Assembly: GCF_024741135.1 (NCBI RefSeq)
Contig: NZ_JANSUY010000001.1
Span: 558,001 to 622,000, forward strand
DNA length: 64,000 nt
Direction of reading: 5' to 3'
Origin: Aquiflexum gelatinilyticum
GTDB taxonomy: Bacteria > Bacteroidota > Bacteroidia > Cytophagales > Cyclobacteriaceae
How positions within the stretch are numbered: position 1 is the stretch's first letter; the number at the start of each line of letters is the position of its first letter. This document shows, piece after piece, positions 25,204 to 33,508 of this stretch. The position numbers and the translations under genes are program-made. The notes beneath the pieces are model-generated. The model did no database searches and was not told the DNA's origin. It worked only from the letters and a program-made list of their open reading frames with translations.

Positions 25204-27543
25204 ATGAAACCAGAATCTACCTTTCTCAATTACCTCATGAATCCCAAAAATTGGTGGGTACCTTTTTTGGTGATTTTTGTAATCAGTATCGCAGGATTAA
25301 CTTTCATTGGATATCAGACATATACAGAGGCTCCGCCTATTCCTAATTTTGTGGATTCGGATGGTAATAGGGTGGTTTCCAAAGAACAGATTTTGAGCGG
25401 GCAGGAAGTATTTCACAGATATGCCCTTATGGAATATGGGAGTATGTTTGGGGATGGTGCTTTGAGGGGGCCTGACTTCACTGCGCAGGCACTTCATGAA
25501 AATGCTTTGGCGATGAAATCATTCTATTCCCTGACAATGGACAAAAATTCTGATGATCGGGGATTCGGCGATGAAGGTGTTTTGAGTATTGTACAAAAGG
25601 AAATCAAAAACAACACATACGACCCCTCCGATAATTCTGTAGAAGTGACAGATGCTCAGGTTTATGGGATTCAGGCTGTTCAGGATTTTTATATCAGAAT
25701 GTTTACCGACCCAACATTTAAGGAAGGTTTTCAGCCGTCCGGATATATCACAGATGAGCAGGAGCTTCGGGATTTGGGGATGTTTTTTTATTGGGGTTCA
25801 TGGGTTTGCAGTGTAAGTCGTCCGGGTTATAAATACAGTTATACGCATAATTGGCCTTATGATGAGTTTGCGGGTAATCTTCCTACGCCTTCCACGCTTA
25901 TTTGGAGCATAGTAGGTTTGTTGGGATTGGTTTTGGGATTGGGTTTGGTGATGTATTATTATGGACAATTTGAGCAGCTGAATCAGGATTATTTAATCAA
26001 AGGTGCATCTGAAATGGTCACTGAAGACAAACTGAAAAGCTTCAGGCCTAGTCCAACGCAAAGGGCAACATTTAAATTTTTTTATGTGGCGATGATATTG
26101 TTTCTGGTACAGGTTTTGGCAGGTGTATTGACGGTCCATGATTTTGTAGGGTTTACCAAGTACTTTGGTTGGGAAACCCAAGAACTCTTACCTATTACGA
26201 TTTCGAGAAGCTGGCATGTACAATTATCCCTTTTTTGGATTTCGGCTTGTTGGGTAGGAATTTCCTTTTTTGTTTTACCGCTATTGGCCAATAAGGAGCC
26301 AAAAGGCCAACTTACCTTGATCAATCTTTTGTTTTGGGTATTCTTTGTCATGGTGGCCGGTACTGTCATAGGTCTTTTTATGGGACCAAAAGGAATGATG
26401 GGCGAATATTCAAGATGGCTAGGTCATCAGGGTTGGGAGTTTGTAGAACTTGGAAGACTGTACCAATACATGCTTTTATCCATTTTTACTCTTTGGGCTC
26501 TCATTGTTTACCAAGGAGTAAAAGGCACTTTCAAACCCGGTATGCCTTGGGGATTGCCCAATTGGCTGGTCTATTCGATATGTTGTATCTTATTATTGCT
26601 TCTATCAGGATTTGTAGCAAGTCCAGAAACCAATTTTGTCATCGCTGATTTTTGGAGGTGGATGGTTGTCCATATGTGGGTAGAGGCATTCTTTGAGGTT
26701 TTCACGACTATCATTGTAGGATATATGATGGTGATGATGGGATTGGTCAATAGACAGGCGGTAGTCAAGGTGGTCTACTTGTCCGCCCTTTTATTTTTGG
26801 GGTCAGGGCTGATGGGGATTTCCCATAATTTCTACTGGAATGCCAAACCTGTGGCTACGCTTGCATTGGGAAGTGTGTTCTCTACCCTGCAGGTAGTTCC
26901 TTTGATTTTGCTGACCCTTGAAGCCTGGAAGATGCAGAAAATGCCTTATCTCCTAGGGAAGAAGGAAAAGTCCCGGGGAAAGTCTTCCTTGTTTGCCATG
27001 CCGGGCGTATTCTTATTCATCCTTGGTGTGACTTTTTGGAATTTTTTCGGAGCAGGTGTCTTTGGCCTGATCATCAATCTCCCGATTGCCAACTACTACG
27101 AACACGGAACTTACCTTACTGTCAATCACGGACATGCCGCATTGATGGGAGTTTATGGAAATCTATCTATTGCCGCAATTTTGTTTTGCCTGAGGTTTTT
27201 GATCAAACCTGAAAAATGGAACGATTCATTGATCAAAACAGCTTTTTGGTCAATCAACATAGGATTGCTTTTGATGGTGGCATTGGATCTGTTTCCCGCG
27301 GGGATTCACCAATTGGTCGCAGTAATGGAAAACGGATATTGGTATGCAAGGTCACAGGAATTTATTCAAAGTGTTCCTTTTCAATCATTTACCTGGCTTA
27401 GGCTGGTGGGCGGATCGGTATTTTGTTTGGGAGGATTGTTTCCACTCACATGGTTTGTGTTGCGAAGTGCCCGTGATTTGAAAAAATCCAGTCCCTTTCA
27501 GGAGTCTGTAGTGAAAGAAGAAAAAGAGGAAATAGTGGCATAA
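25204..27543 (+). CDS. norB: Quinol-dependent nitric oxide reductase (qNOR)
   Basis: A 779-residue single-subunit NO reductase. Residues 1-230 hold an N-terminal helix plus the periplasmic cytochrome-c-like extension without haem motifs that marks qNOR. Then follow the twelve haem-copper-oxidase helices: SRSWHVQLSLFW near 336 (low-spin haem), HMWVEAFFEVFTT near 490 with the non-haem-iron Glu, and NHGHAALMGVYGN near 640. It reduces 2 NO to N2O with menaquinol in the inner membrane. The gene stands alone behind an Rrf2 regulator, and two palindromes lie in its leader. No cNOR norC is present. Nitrous oxide reductase is not seen in the window. Confidence 0.95.
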   Translation: MKPESTFLNYLMNPKNWWVPFLVIFVISIAGLTFIGYQTYTEAPPIPNFVDSDGNRVVSKEQILSGQEVFHRYALMEYGSMFGDGALRGPDFTAQALHENALAMKSFYSLTMDKNSDDRGFGDEGVLSIVQKEIKNNTYDPSDNSVEVTDAQVYGIQAVQDFYIRMFTDPTFKEGFQPSGYITDEQELRDLGMFFYWGSWVCSVSRPGYKYSYTHNWPYDEFAGNLPTPSTLIWSIVGLLGLVLGLGLVMYYYGQFEQLNQDYLIKGASEMVTEDKLKSFRPSPTQRATFKFFYVAMILFLVQVLAGVLTVHDFVGFTKYFGWETQELLPITISRSWHVQLSLFWISACWVGISFFVLPLLANKEPKGQLTLINLLFWVFFVMVAGTVIGLFMGPKGMMGEYSRWLGHQGWEFVELGRLYQYMLLSIFTLWALIVYQGVKGTFKPGMPWGLPNWLVYSICCILLLLLSGFVASPETNFVIADFWRWMVVHMWVEAFFEVFTTIIVGYMMVMMGLVNRQAVVKVVYLSALLFLGSGLMGISHNFYWNAKPVATLALGSVFSTLQVVPLILLTLEAWKMQKMPYLLGKKEKSRGKSSLFAMPGVFLFILGVTFWNFFGAGVFGLIINLPIANYYEHGTYLTVNHGHAALMGVYGNLSIAAILFCLRFLIKPEKWNDSLIKTAFWSINIGLLLMVALDLFPAGIHQLVAVMENGYWYARSQEFIQSVPFQSFTWLRLVGGSVFCLGGLFPLTWFVLRSARDLKKSSPFQESVVKEEKEEIVA

Positions 27544-27676
27544 GATGTCATTACCAAGTTTCAAAGGGCAAATAATTTGTGTACCCAACTGTAGACGGAA
27601 TCGAATTTTGAAGGGAAGTTCATTTGAGGAAATGTCAAAAAATTAAATATTGTTGTGGTTTTAATCGAGGGGAAAG

Positions 27677-27697
27677 GGCGGAACTTATGGATCCGCC
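27677..27697. terminator. Bidirectional terminator between norB and nrdG
   Basis: GGCGGA (27677-27682) pairs with TCCGCC (27692-27697), flanked by AAAG and a T-run on the plus strand. It lies between the convergent norB and nrdG genes. Confidence 0.75.
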
Positions 27698-27701
27698 TTT
27701 T

Positions 27702-28397
27702 TTAGTTTCTCCATATTACAGTCAAACCTGCGGAAGAGTATTCTTTGGAATATTTCCTTTTAGTGCTTTTGGGTAGGAGTTCAAGGGTAGGGGTTTCATC
27801 TATGAAATGCTGTAAAAAATAATTTCCTGTGAAGCCTTTTGATATTAAAAACCTGACCATTTCCTCCAGTTCATCTTCAGAAATGAGCTCAGAATGTAGG
27901 GTAGTCCTTACCTCAAACGGAATGTCGGAATTTATCAGCAAGTCGAGGCTTTCTTCAAAAAGATGGAATAAATGGGATCTTGTGATCGTAGAAAAGTTTT
28001 TTGGCATTGATTTGAAATCAAGGGCTAAATAATCAACTAGATCTTGGTCTATAAATTTTTTTAAAGTCAAAGGTCTGCTTCCATTTGTGTCGATTTTGAC
28101 TGATATGCCTAAGTCTTTGATTGTTTTGGCTAGCCAAATACTGCCCTCGTGCAGGGTACATTCACCCCCGCTGAAGACTACTCCGTCCAGGAGATTCTTC
28201 CTTTTTTCTAAAAAGTGGAGCACGTCGTCAAAAGTTATCTTTCCTTTTCCCTCTACGATAAGCGGGTTGTAACAATATCCGCATCTCATATTACAGCCTG
28301 CAAACCAAAGGATGCAGGCTGTTTTATCAGGGAAATCCAATAATGTAAAAGGAGTGAGGTCGTAAATGACACCCGTGTTTTTGCTATTTTTCTTCAA
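27702..28397 (-). CDS. nrdG: Anaerobic ribonucleotide reductase activating protein (radical SAM)
   Basis: A 231-residue radical-SAM enzyme with the cluster motif CNMRCGYC near residue 35 and the GGE motif in VVFSGGECTLHEG. It generates the glycyl radical on class III ribonucleotide reductase using S-adenosylmethionine. The start appears to be a TTG at 28397 that overlaps the glycyl-radical peptide gene by 14 nt; no ATG lies before the conserved VIYDLTPFTLLDFP. It belongs to the nrdD operon and is therefore coupled to the peptide it would activate. Confidence 0.9.
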   Translation of the reverse strand: MKKNSKNTGVIYDLTPFTLLDFPDKTACILWFAGCNMRCGYCYNPLIVEGKGKITFDDVLHFLEKRKNLLDGVVFSGGECTLHEGSIWLAKTIKDLGISVKIDTNGSRPLTLKKFIDQDLVDYLALDFKSMPKNFSTITRSHLFHLFEESLDLLINSDIPFEVRTTLHSELISEDELEEMVRFLISKGFTGNYFLQHFIDETPTLELLPKSTKRKYSKEYSSAGLTVIWRN

Positions 28398-28572
28398 AAT
28401 GCTGGCGTTGTTTGTGTTCTCCTTTTTTGCCTATGTTAAAACTTTCAACCGGTCGGTGATATCCCATTACTCTTGTATAAACAAGGCATTTTGTCCTCTT
28501 ATCTTCAAGGATTTCCAGTTGGGTTTTTGTTTTGTGAACAGAATTTGTTTCAAGGATGGTTTGCATAATCAT
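28384..28572 (-). CDS. Separate glycyl-radical C-terminal peptide of class III ribonucleotide reductase
   Basis: A 62-residue protein that looks like the missing end of NrdD: KCLVYTRVMGYHRPVESFN followed by IGKKGEHKQR. In other NrdD enzymes this stretch directly follows the zinc-binding CPxC pair and carries the radical Gly (RVxGY). Here it sits in its own frame with its own ATG (28572, or a second ATG at 28566). It overlaps the nrdD stop by about 23 nt and the nrdG start by 14 nt. The 23-nt overlap and ordered nrdD-peptide-nrdG arrangement suggest a real, coupled gene rather than debris. It would dock on NrdD and receive the radical from NrdG, in the manner of the autonomous glycyl radical cofactor of pyruvate formate-lyase. 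Confidence 0.75.
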   Translation of the reverse strand: MIMQTILETNSVHKTKTQLEILEDKRTKCLVYTRVMGYHRPVESFNIGKKGEHKQRQHFEEK

Positions 28573-30670
28573 TTGGATTTTGGTTTATAGTTTCTAATAA
28601 TATTTCATCGCATTTTGGGCAGTACTCATGTTCTCCTGACAAATACCCATGTGTCGGGCAAATGCTGAATACAGGTGTAACAGTAATGTAAGGGAGCTTA
28701 AAATTGGAAAGCACCTTTTTTACCAAGTTTCTACAGGCTTCAGGAGAACTGATTTTCTCTCTCATATACAGGTGGAGAACAGTACCTCCCGTGTACTTGC
28801 ACTGTAGCTCATCTTGGAGGAGCAGCGCTTCAAATGGGTCATCTGTGAAATCAACAGGAACCTGAGAGCTGTTTGTATAATAAATGTTAGGTCCTGAACC
28901 TGCCTGAATGATATCCGGAAACCTCTTTTTATCTTCTTTCGCAAATCGGTAGGTAGTGCCTTCTGCCGGAGTTGCCTCCAAGTTGTATAGGTTACCTGTA
29001 CTTTCTTGAAAGATTTTCATTCTGTTACGGATATAGTCGAGTATTTCGTTGGTTAGGCTTTGACCAAAATGACTTGTAATATCATCTCTTCCCAAAGTGT
29101 AGTTTAGGATCATTTCATTCATACCATTGACTCCAATGGTTGAAAAATGATTTCTAAAATGCGGCAGATAGCGTTTTGTGTAGGGATAAAGTCCCCTGTC
29201 AAACATGTCTTGGATAAATACCCGTTTCTTTTCTAAAGTGGATTTGGCTATTTCCATCAAGTGGTCAAGTCTTTGGAATAAACCGGTCTTGTTGCCTTTG
29301 TAAATGTAACCCAGTCTCGCCATGTTGATGGTGACCACACCGATGCTACCGGTCATCTCGGCACTTCCAAAGAGTCCATTTCCTCTTTTTAGCAGTTCTC
29401 TGAGGTCCAACTGAAGTCTGCAACACATGCTTCTGACAGCATTTGGTTTATAGGCGAGTGGATTTTCAACTTTTTTTCCAGACTCATCAAAGGTGTATTG
29501 ACTGCCAATGAAATTTTGAAAGTACGAGGAACCGATTTTGGCTGTATTTTCAAAAAGCAGGTCGGTGTTTGGTCCATACCAATCAAAATCCTCAGTGATG
29601 TTGACTGTGGGGATAGGGAAGGTAAATGGTTGCCCATTGGCATCTCCTTCCGTCATAATGGTATAATATGCTTTGTTGATCAGGTTCATTTCAGCCTGAA
29701 AGTGCTTGTAAGTCAATTCTTCCAAAGAATGGACACCTCTCTCTTTTGCTTTTGAGATCAAATCCTCATTTTGCAAACCCCTGAAAAAGTGCAGATCGTT
29801 TTTAGTAGGAATCTGGTCTTTGAGATCTTCCGGCACGACCCAATCCAAGGTGATGTTTGTAAAAGGAGATTGTCCCCATCTGGCCGGAACGTTGAGGTTA
29901 TAGACAAATGACCTGATTGCTTTCTCTACCTCTTTGTAAGGTAAGTTGTCTTTAAATATATAAGGGGCAAGATACGTGTCAAAAGAACTGAAAGCCTGGG
30001 CACCGGCCCATTCACTCTGAAGGATGCCTAGGAAATTGGCCATCTGTCCAAGGGCTTCCCTGAAATGGGACGGGGCTTTGCTCTCGACCCGGCCTCTGAC
30101 ACCGTTGAATCCTTCATTTAGTAACACCCGCAAACTCCATCCTGCGCAATATCCTGTAAGGCAATCCAGATCATGGATGTGGATATCACCATTGCGGTGA
30201 GAGTAGCCTTCCTCTTTACTGTAAATTTTGTCAAGCCAATAATTAGCAATGATTTTTCCGGCTACATTGTTGACCAATCCGGCATTAGAGTAGGAGGTAT
30301 TTGCGTTTGCATTGATCCGCCAATCCGTTTGGTGGACATATTCTTCTATAGTCTGGGTACTGTCCACATAGGTCGTATCCTCATTCAATCCGGCTACATG
30401 TTCCCGTTGGAGTTTTCGGGTGTGTCTGTAAAGCATGAAGGAACGCATGACTGAAAAATATCCAGCTGAAAAAAGTTCTTTTTCTATTTTATCCTGAATT
30501 TCTTCTACTGACCAAGTCGTTTTTTCTGCCAAACTATTTAGAATATTTTCAAAGATGGTCTGGTTATACAGGACGTTTACACTTTCAAAGCCCTTTTTGA
30601 GGGCATCTTCAATTTTGTACGGCTCAAAAGCCGCATATTCGCCATTTCTTTTGATAACATATTGCTCCAT
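28550..30670 (-). CDS. nrdD: Anaerobic ribonucleoside-triphosphate reductase, large part without the radical Gly
   Basis: A 706-residue class III reductase. The N-terminal ATP-cone (residues about 1-95) starts YVIKRNGEYAAFEPYKIEDAL. The ten-stranded barrel includes HIHDLDCLTGYCAGWSL and RMKIFQESTGNLYNLEATPAE. The C-terminal zinc site is CPTHGYLSGEHEYCPKC. The protein stops about 20 residues after CPKC and lacks the RVxGY radical motif, which is in the next, overlapping gene. It makes dNTPs without oxygen. It suits a facultative anaerobe or denitrifier. A palindrome of the Rrf2 type lies 145 nt upstream. Confidence 0.93.
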   Translation of the reverse strand: MEQYVIKRNGEYAAFEPYKIEDALKKGFESVNVLYNQTIFENILNSLAEKTTWSVEEIQDKIEKELFSAGYFSVMRSFMLYRHTRKLQREHVAGLNEDTTYVDSTQTIEEYVHQTDWRINANANTSYSNAGLVNNVAGKIIANYWLDKIYSKEEGYSHRNGDIHIHDLDCLTGYCAGWSLRVLLNEGFNGVRGRVESKAPSHFREALGQMANFLGILQSEWAGAQAFSSFDTYLAPYIFKDNLPYKEVEKAIRSFVYNLNVPARWGQSPFTNITLDWVVPEDLKDQIPTKNDLHFFRGLQNEDLISKAKERGVHSLEELTYKHFQAEMNLINKAYYTIMTEGDANGQPFTFPIPTVNITEDFDWYGPNTDLLFENTAKIGSSYFQNFIGSQYTFDESGKKVENPLAYKPNAVRSMCCRLQLDLRELLKRGNGLFGSAEMTGSIGVVTINMARLGYIYKGNKTGLFQRLDHLMEIAKSTLEKKRVFIQDMFDRGLYPYTKRYLPHFRNHFSTIGVNGMNEMILNYTLGRDDITSHFGQSLTNEILDYIRNRMKIFQESTGNLYNLEATPAEGTTYRFAKEDKKRFPDIIQAGSGPNIYYTNSSQVPVDFTDDPFEALLLQDELQCKYTGGTVLHLYMREKISSPEACRNLVKKVLSNFKLPYITVTPVFSICPTHGYLSGEHEYCPKCDEILLETINQNPNDYANHP

Positions 30671-30979
30671 ATCGGTGGTTTTATTTTTAAGTTTTTACAA
30701 AAACTTTTCCAATGTAAAAATTCAGTATTTATCCATTAAGGAGTTTGGTCATGGCACGCTGTGAGATAAATCATACTTTTTTGTCTTAAATTATTTTGGT
30801 TAATAAGAAAATAAAGGATAAATTTGTCCTCCAATAAAAAAGACAAAATACCCTGATTTATCAGCATTGAAGGAAGGTTTATTCAGAAGTGTACACCTGG
30901 ATTTAATCGATTTTCATTTTTAGCCATTATTGGACAGGTGCTGAAAAATACATTGAAGGGTGGATCTGAAATGTAAACA
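30671..30979. other. Divergent nrdD / PTPS intergenic region
   Basis: No gene is seen. It holds palindrome site 3 (30815-30830). A GTCTTAA...TTAATAAGA pair (30783-30807) lies next to it and may be a second, weaker site. I found no clear TAnnTTTG element on either strand. Confidence 0.5.
30815..30830. promoter_or_regulatory. Rrf2-type palindrome, site 3 (nrdD / PTPS gene)
   Basis: AGGATAAATTTGTCCT has AGGAT/GTCCT arms (one mismatch) and a 6-bp spacer. It lies 145 nt ahead of nrdD and 150 nt ahead of the divergent PTPS-like gene, so it could serve either. Confidence 0.55.
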
Positions 30980-31405
30980 ATGCTGAGTATTACAAAAATT
31001 TTCAGTTTCGAAGCGGCCCATCGAATTTCAAATTATCAGGGCTCTTGCAGCAGGGTTCATGGCCACAGTTACAAAATACAAATTACTGTCACAGGCAAGG
31101 AGATTGGAGAAGATGACATGCTTATTGACTTTAAAGTATTGAAGGATTTGGTAAATGAATCCGTTATACGGCAATTTGACCACAGTTTTATCCTCCAAAG
31201 AAATGCGAAAAACATCAACGATTTTTCACTGCTTGAACAAAGGGTTTTTTGGATGGATTACGAACCCACCGCAGAAAGGATGGTTCTTTGGATGGTAACA
31301 GAATTGGAAAAAGCATTGCCAGTTTCTATTTACCTCAGAAAAATAGTCCTATTTGAAACCGAAACTTCTTTTGTCACATGGGAAAGTGTTCCACACTTAA
31401 AATAG
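30980..31405 (+). CDS. 6-pyruvoyl-tetrahydropterin synthase / QueD-like protein
   Basis: A 141-residue T-fold protein. Zinc ligands are visible as FEAAHRI and HGHSYKI, with the conserved DFKVLKDLV and DHSFIL and a C-terminal Glu in VLFETETS. It converts dihydroneopterin triphosphate to 6-carboxy- or 6-pyruvoyl-tetrahydropterin, the second step toward queuosine, or toward a pterin cofactor. The usual catalytic Cys region is SCSRVHGHSY, which keeps a Cys. It is divergent from nrdD and shares its palindrome-bearing intergenic region, which hints at a role in anaerobic metabolism rather than general queuosine supply. No queC or queE is adjacent. Confidence 0.82.
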   Translation: MLSITKIFSFEAAHRISNYQGSCSRVHGHSYKIQITVTGKEIGEDDMLIDFKVLKDLVNESVIRQFDHSFILQRNAKNINDFSLLEQRVFWMDYEPTAERMVLWMVTELEKALPVSIYLRKIVLFETETSFVTWESVPHLK

Positions 31406-31462
31406 GGACCCATATCCAAACAAACTTCAAAAAGCTAAATAAAAGCTCTGTCATCATTTTCC

Positions 31463-31474
31463 TGACCAAAATCA
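31463..31474. promoter_or_regulatory. Crp/Fnr-like half-palindrome TGACCAAAATCA, copy 1
   Basis: The same 12-mer occurs at 34910-34921 before the copper genes. Here the TGA-N6-TCA centre lies about 62 nt ahead of the start expected from the TAGCTTTG element at 31520-31527, the usual distance for a class I activator of the Crp/Fnr family. Confidence 0.45.
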
Positions 31475-31519
31475 TGTCTCAAGATGACTGAGGTTCCTTA
31501 ATCGGCTTCATAATGACTT

Positions 31520-31527
31520 TAGCTTTG
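31520..31527 (+). promoter_or_regulatory. TAnnTTTG promoter element
   Basis: TAGCTTTG lies 52 nt upstream of the ATG at 31580, and no TTTG -33 box is seen. An activator-dependent promoter would explain the weak -33 region. Confidence 0.4.
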
Positions 31528-31579
31528 CCCGCTTGATAATGATCTTTTCACGAATAAATTATAAATAAAGTCTTTGCTT

Positions 31580-33376
31580 ATGTTCCGTTCCCAAGCAGCC
31601 ACACATAGTTTCCATATCCCTGTTATGGGATTGGGTTTTACCGCTGACACCCCAATCAAAGTTGCCAAATACGGGATTTCCTCTGTGGTCTCCATCATGG
31701 ATGACCACATGTTGGAAGACCTGAGGCGCATTTACAGCAGAAAATTACAGATTCCTTACCTGCCGATCAGCGACAAAACCGATGATTCCCGTGCCAACAG
31801 GATCAAAGCCTACCTCAATTTGATACACGATGCTGTGAGTAAGCAAATAGAAGAACTCAAATCCCAATCTTTTGAATACGGCATTGCTATCAATGAATAT
31901 TTCACTTTGTTGCCGGAAAACCATGGTCTAAAAGTGCTTTATGAAAAAATGAAGCAGGAAGTGGGGGAAGCCAAGGCAGCTATCCAAAGCAGGTTGAAAG
32001 CCGCCATTTCCCCCGGCAAAATTGATGTCAACATCATGACCAAAGTGGACAAAATCAACTTTGACAAAGAAGGAAATGAACTGCCAAGGGAATATTCAGA
32101 TGCCCTCTCTGCCCTTAGGGGATTTGCAGAAAGTGAATTGGAATCTTCCGTTGTGTTTTCTGCCGGGATGAATCCTTCGCTCTATGGATATGCAGAGCAG
32201 TTCGCAGATTTTTTTCCTGACCAAAATGGAAAAATCAAAAAAGGCATCATCCTCAAAGTAAGTGATTATCGTTCCGCTTTGATTCAGGGAAGGTTTTTGG
32301 CAAAGAAAGGATTGTGGGTATCGGAATTCAGGATAGAATCGGGACTCAACTGTGGGGGTCATGCCTTCGCCACGGACGGTCTGTTGATCGGCCCGATATT
32401 GGAGGAATTCAAAAACAACAGAGCGGAATTGAGACAGGTATTGTTTGATACTTGCCAAAAGGCTTTGACTGACAAGGGTAGTCAACTTCTTTCAGATGAT
32501 ATCATGCCGAAGATCACCTATCAAGGCGGTATTGGTTCTGCAGCAGAAGACAAATTCCTGATGAATTATTACCAACTAGACGGTACCGGTTGGGGAAGCC
32601 CTTTTTTGCTCGTGCCAGAGGCGACGAGTGTGGACAAGGATACTTTGGACAGGTTGATCCAATCCCGAAAATCAGATTATTACCTCAGCCATGCATCACC
32701 GTTGGGTGTGCCTTTCAATAACCTCCGAACAAGCAGCGGAGAAGAACAGCGGCTTTCGAGGATTGAAAAAAACAGACCGGGAAGTCCCTGCTACAAAAAG
32801 TTCCTGTCATTTAGTACAGAGTTTTCTTCCAAACCTATCTGCACTGCATCGCGCGAATACCAAAACCTCAAGTTGAAACAATATGCCGAAGGAAATGCCC
32901 GCCTGCCTGAGGTGGAGGAGGTATTGGAAAAAGACTGTCTTTGTGAAGGGCTGAGTGCTTCAGTCATTCTGAATCAAGGAGAAGAACCAAAAAGAAACCT
33001 AAAGGCTGTAACCATTTGTCCGGGTCCCAATCTGGCTTATTTTAAAGGGGTTTTTAGCCTTAAAGAGATGTTAGATCACATATATGGGAAAGCCAATATC
33101 ATACTTGATCCTGAAAGGCCGCAGGTATTTGTAAAGGAACTTCAACTCTATGTGCAACACCTTCAGCACGAAATCGGGAAATCGATACCTGAAAGAACAC
33201 AAAAATTTGAGGTCTATGTTGAAAAATTCAAATCAAATCTGTCTCAGGGAATTGCCTATTACCAGGAATTGATTGCTTCTTTTCCACTCGATACCGAAGA
33301 GGTGGTGGAGAAAATGAGGAATCAACTTTCAGAATTGAAAGAAAAAATAAGCTCCATGGAATTGGTTAAAGCATAA
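31580..33376 (+). CDS. Cys-rich protein of unknown function in the NO/anaerobic region
   Basis: A 598-residue cytoplasmic protein. The start MGLGFTADTPIKVAKYGISSVVSIMDD (after 13 residues) looks like the opening of a flavin-type TIM barrel, similar in feel to nitronate monooxygenase or glutamate-synthase barrels. The middle has SGLNCGGHAFATDG. From residue about 380 several Cys cluster: GSPCYKKFLSF, KPICTASREY, EKDCLCEGLSASVI and TICPGPNLAYF. Spaced Cys of this kind could bind an Fe-S cluster. The last 100 residues are coiled-coil-like. I do not recognise a family name. ATG 31580 is preferred to a TTG two codons upstream. It lies between the PTPS gene and the ScdA_N gene. Confidence 0.6.
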   Translation: MFRSQAATHSFHIPVMGLGFTADTPIKVAKYGISSVVSIMDDHMLEDLRRIYSRKLQIPYLPISDKTDDSRANRIKAYLNLIHDAVSKQIEELKSQSFEYGIAINEYFTLLPENHGLKVLYEKMKQEVGEAKAAIQSRLKAAISPGKIDVNIMTKVDKINFDKEGNELPREYSDALSALRGFAESELESSVVFSAGMNPSLYGYAEQFADFFPDQNGKIKKGIILKVSDYRSALIQGRFLAKKGLWVSEFRIESGLNCGGHAFATDGLLIGPILEEFKNNRAELRQVLFDTCQKALTDKGSQLLSDDIMPKITYQGGIGSAAEDKFLMNYYQLDGTGWGSPFLLVPEATSVDKDTLDRLIQSRKSDYYLSHASPLGVPFNNLRTSSGEEQRLSRIEKNRPGSPCYKKFLSFSTEFSSKPICTASREYQNLKLKQYAEGNARLPEVEEVLEKDCLCEGLSASVILNQGEEPKRNLKAVTICPGPNLAYFKGVFSLKEMLDHIYGKANIILDPERPQVFVKELQLYVQHLQHEIGKSIPERTQKFEVYVEKFKSNLSQGIAYYQELIASFPLDTEEVVEKMRNQLSELKEKISSMELVKA

Positions 33377-33389
33377 GAAAAAATAATAA

Positions 33390-33405
33390 AGGATATATTT
33401 GTCCG
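33390..33405. promoter_or_regulatory. Rrf2-type palindrome, site 4
   Basis: AGGATATATTTGTCCG lies across the TTTG -33 box (33398-33401) of the promoter at 33398-33428, a position suited to repression. Confidence 0.6.
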
Positions 33406-33428
33406 ATAATATTTTTCTTTTATATTTG
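33398..33428 (+). promoter_or_regulatory. Strong Bacteroidota promoter (TTTG-N19-TATATTTG)
   Basis: TTTG at 33398-33401, a 19-nt spacer and TATATTTG at 33421-33428 match the -33/-7 consensus exactly. Transcription would begin near 33435 and run into the ScdA_N and NnrS-like genes. Palindrome site 4 overlaps the -33 box. Confidence 0.7.
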
Positions 33429-33440
33429 TATAGCAATATG

Positions 33441-33456
33441 GGGAGCAAAAGCTCCC
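33441..33456. other. Small perfect hairpin in the leader of the ScdA_N gene
   Basis: GGGAGC-AAAA-GCTCCC is a perfect 6-bp stem, only a few nucleotides after the predicted transcription start. It could stabilise the 5' end of the mRNA, or act as a weak terminator for the upstream gene. No long T-run follows. Confidence 0.45.
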
Positions 33457-33474
33457 TTCATTTTCTAATAATAA

Positions 33475-33490
33475 AGGATGGTTATATCCT
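33475..33490. promoter_or_regulatory. Rrf2-type palindrome, site 5
   Basis: AGGATGGTTATATCCT, within AAAGGAT-N6-ATCCTTT, is a perfect 7-bp inverted repeat 17 nt before the ScdA_N start. Together with site 4 it gives this promoter two operators 85 bp apart (eight helical turns), which would allow looping. Confidence 0.6.
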
Positions 33491-33508
33491 TTTATAAACA
33501 GGTTAATT

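Noticed and set aside
28384-28640. The nrdD/peptide break as a simple sequencing or pseudogene frameshift
   Set aside because: Not excluded, but the small frame has its own ATGs, fits between nrdD and nrdG with overlaps, and both frames keep intact motifs, so I kept it as a separate gene.
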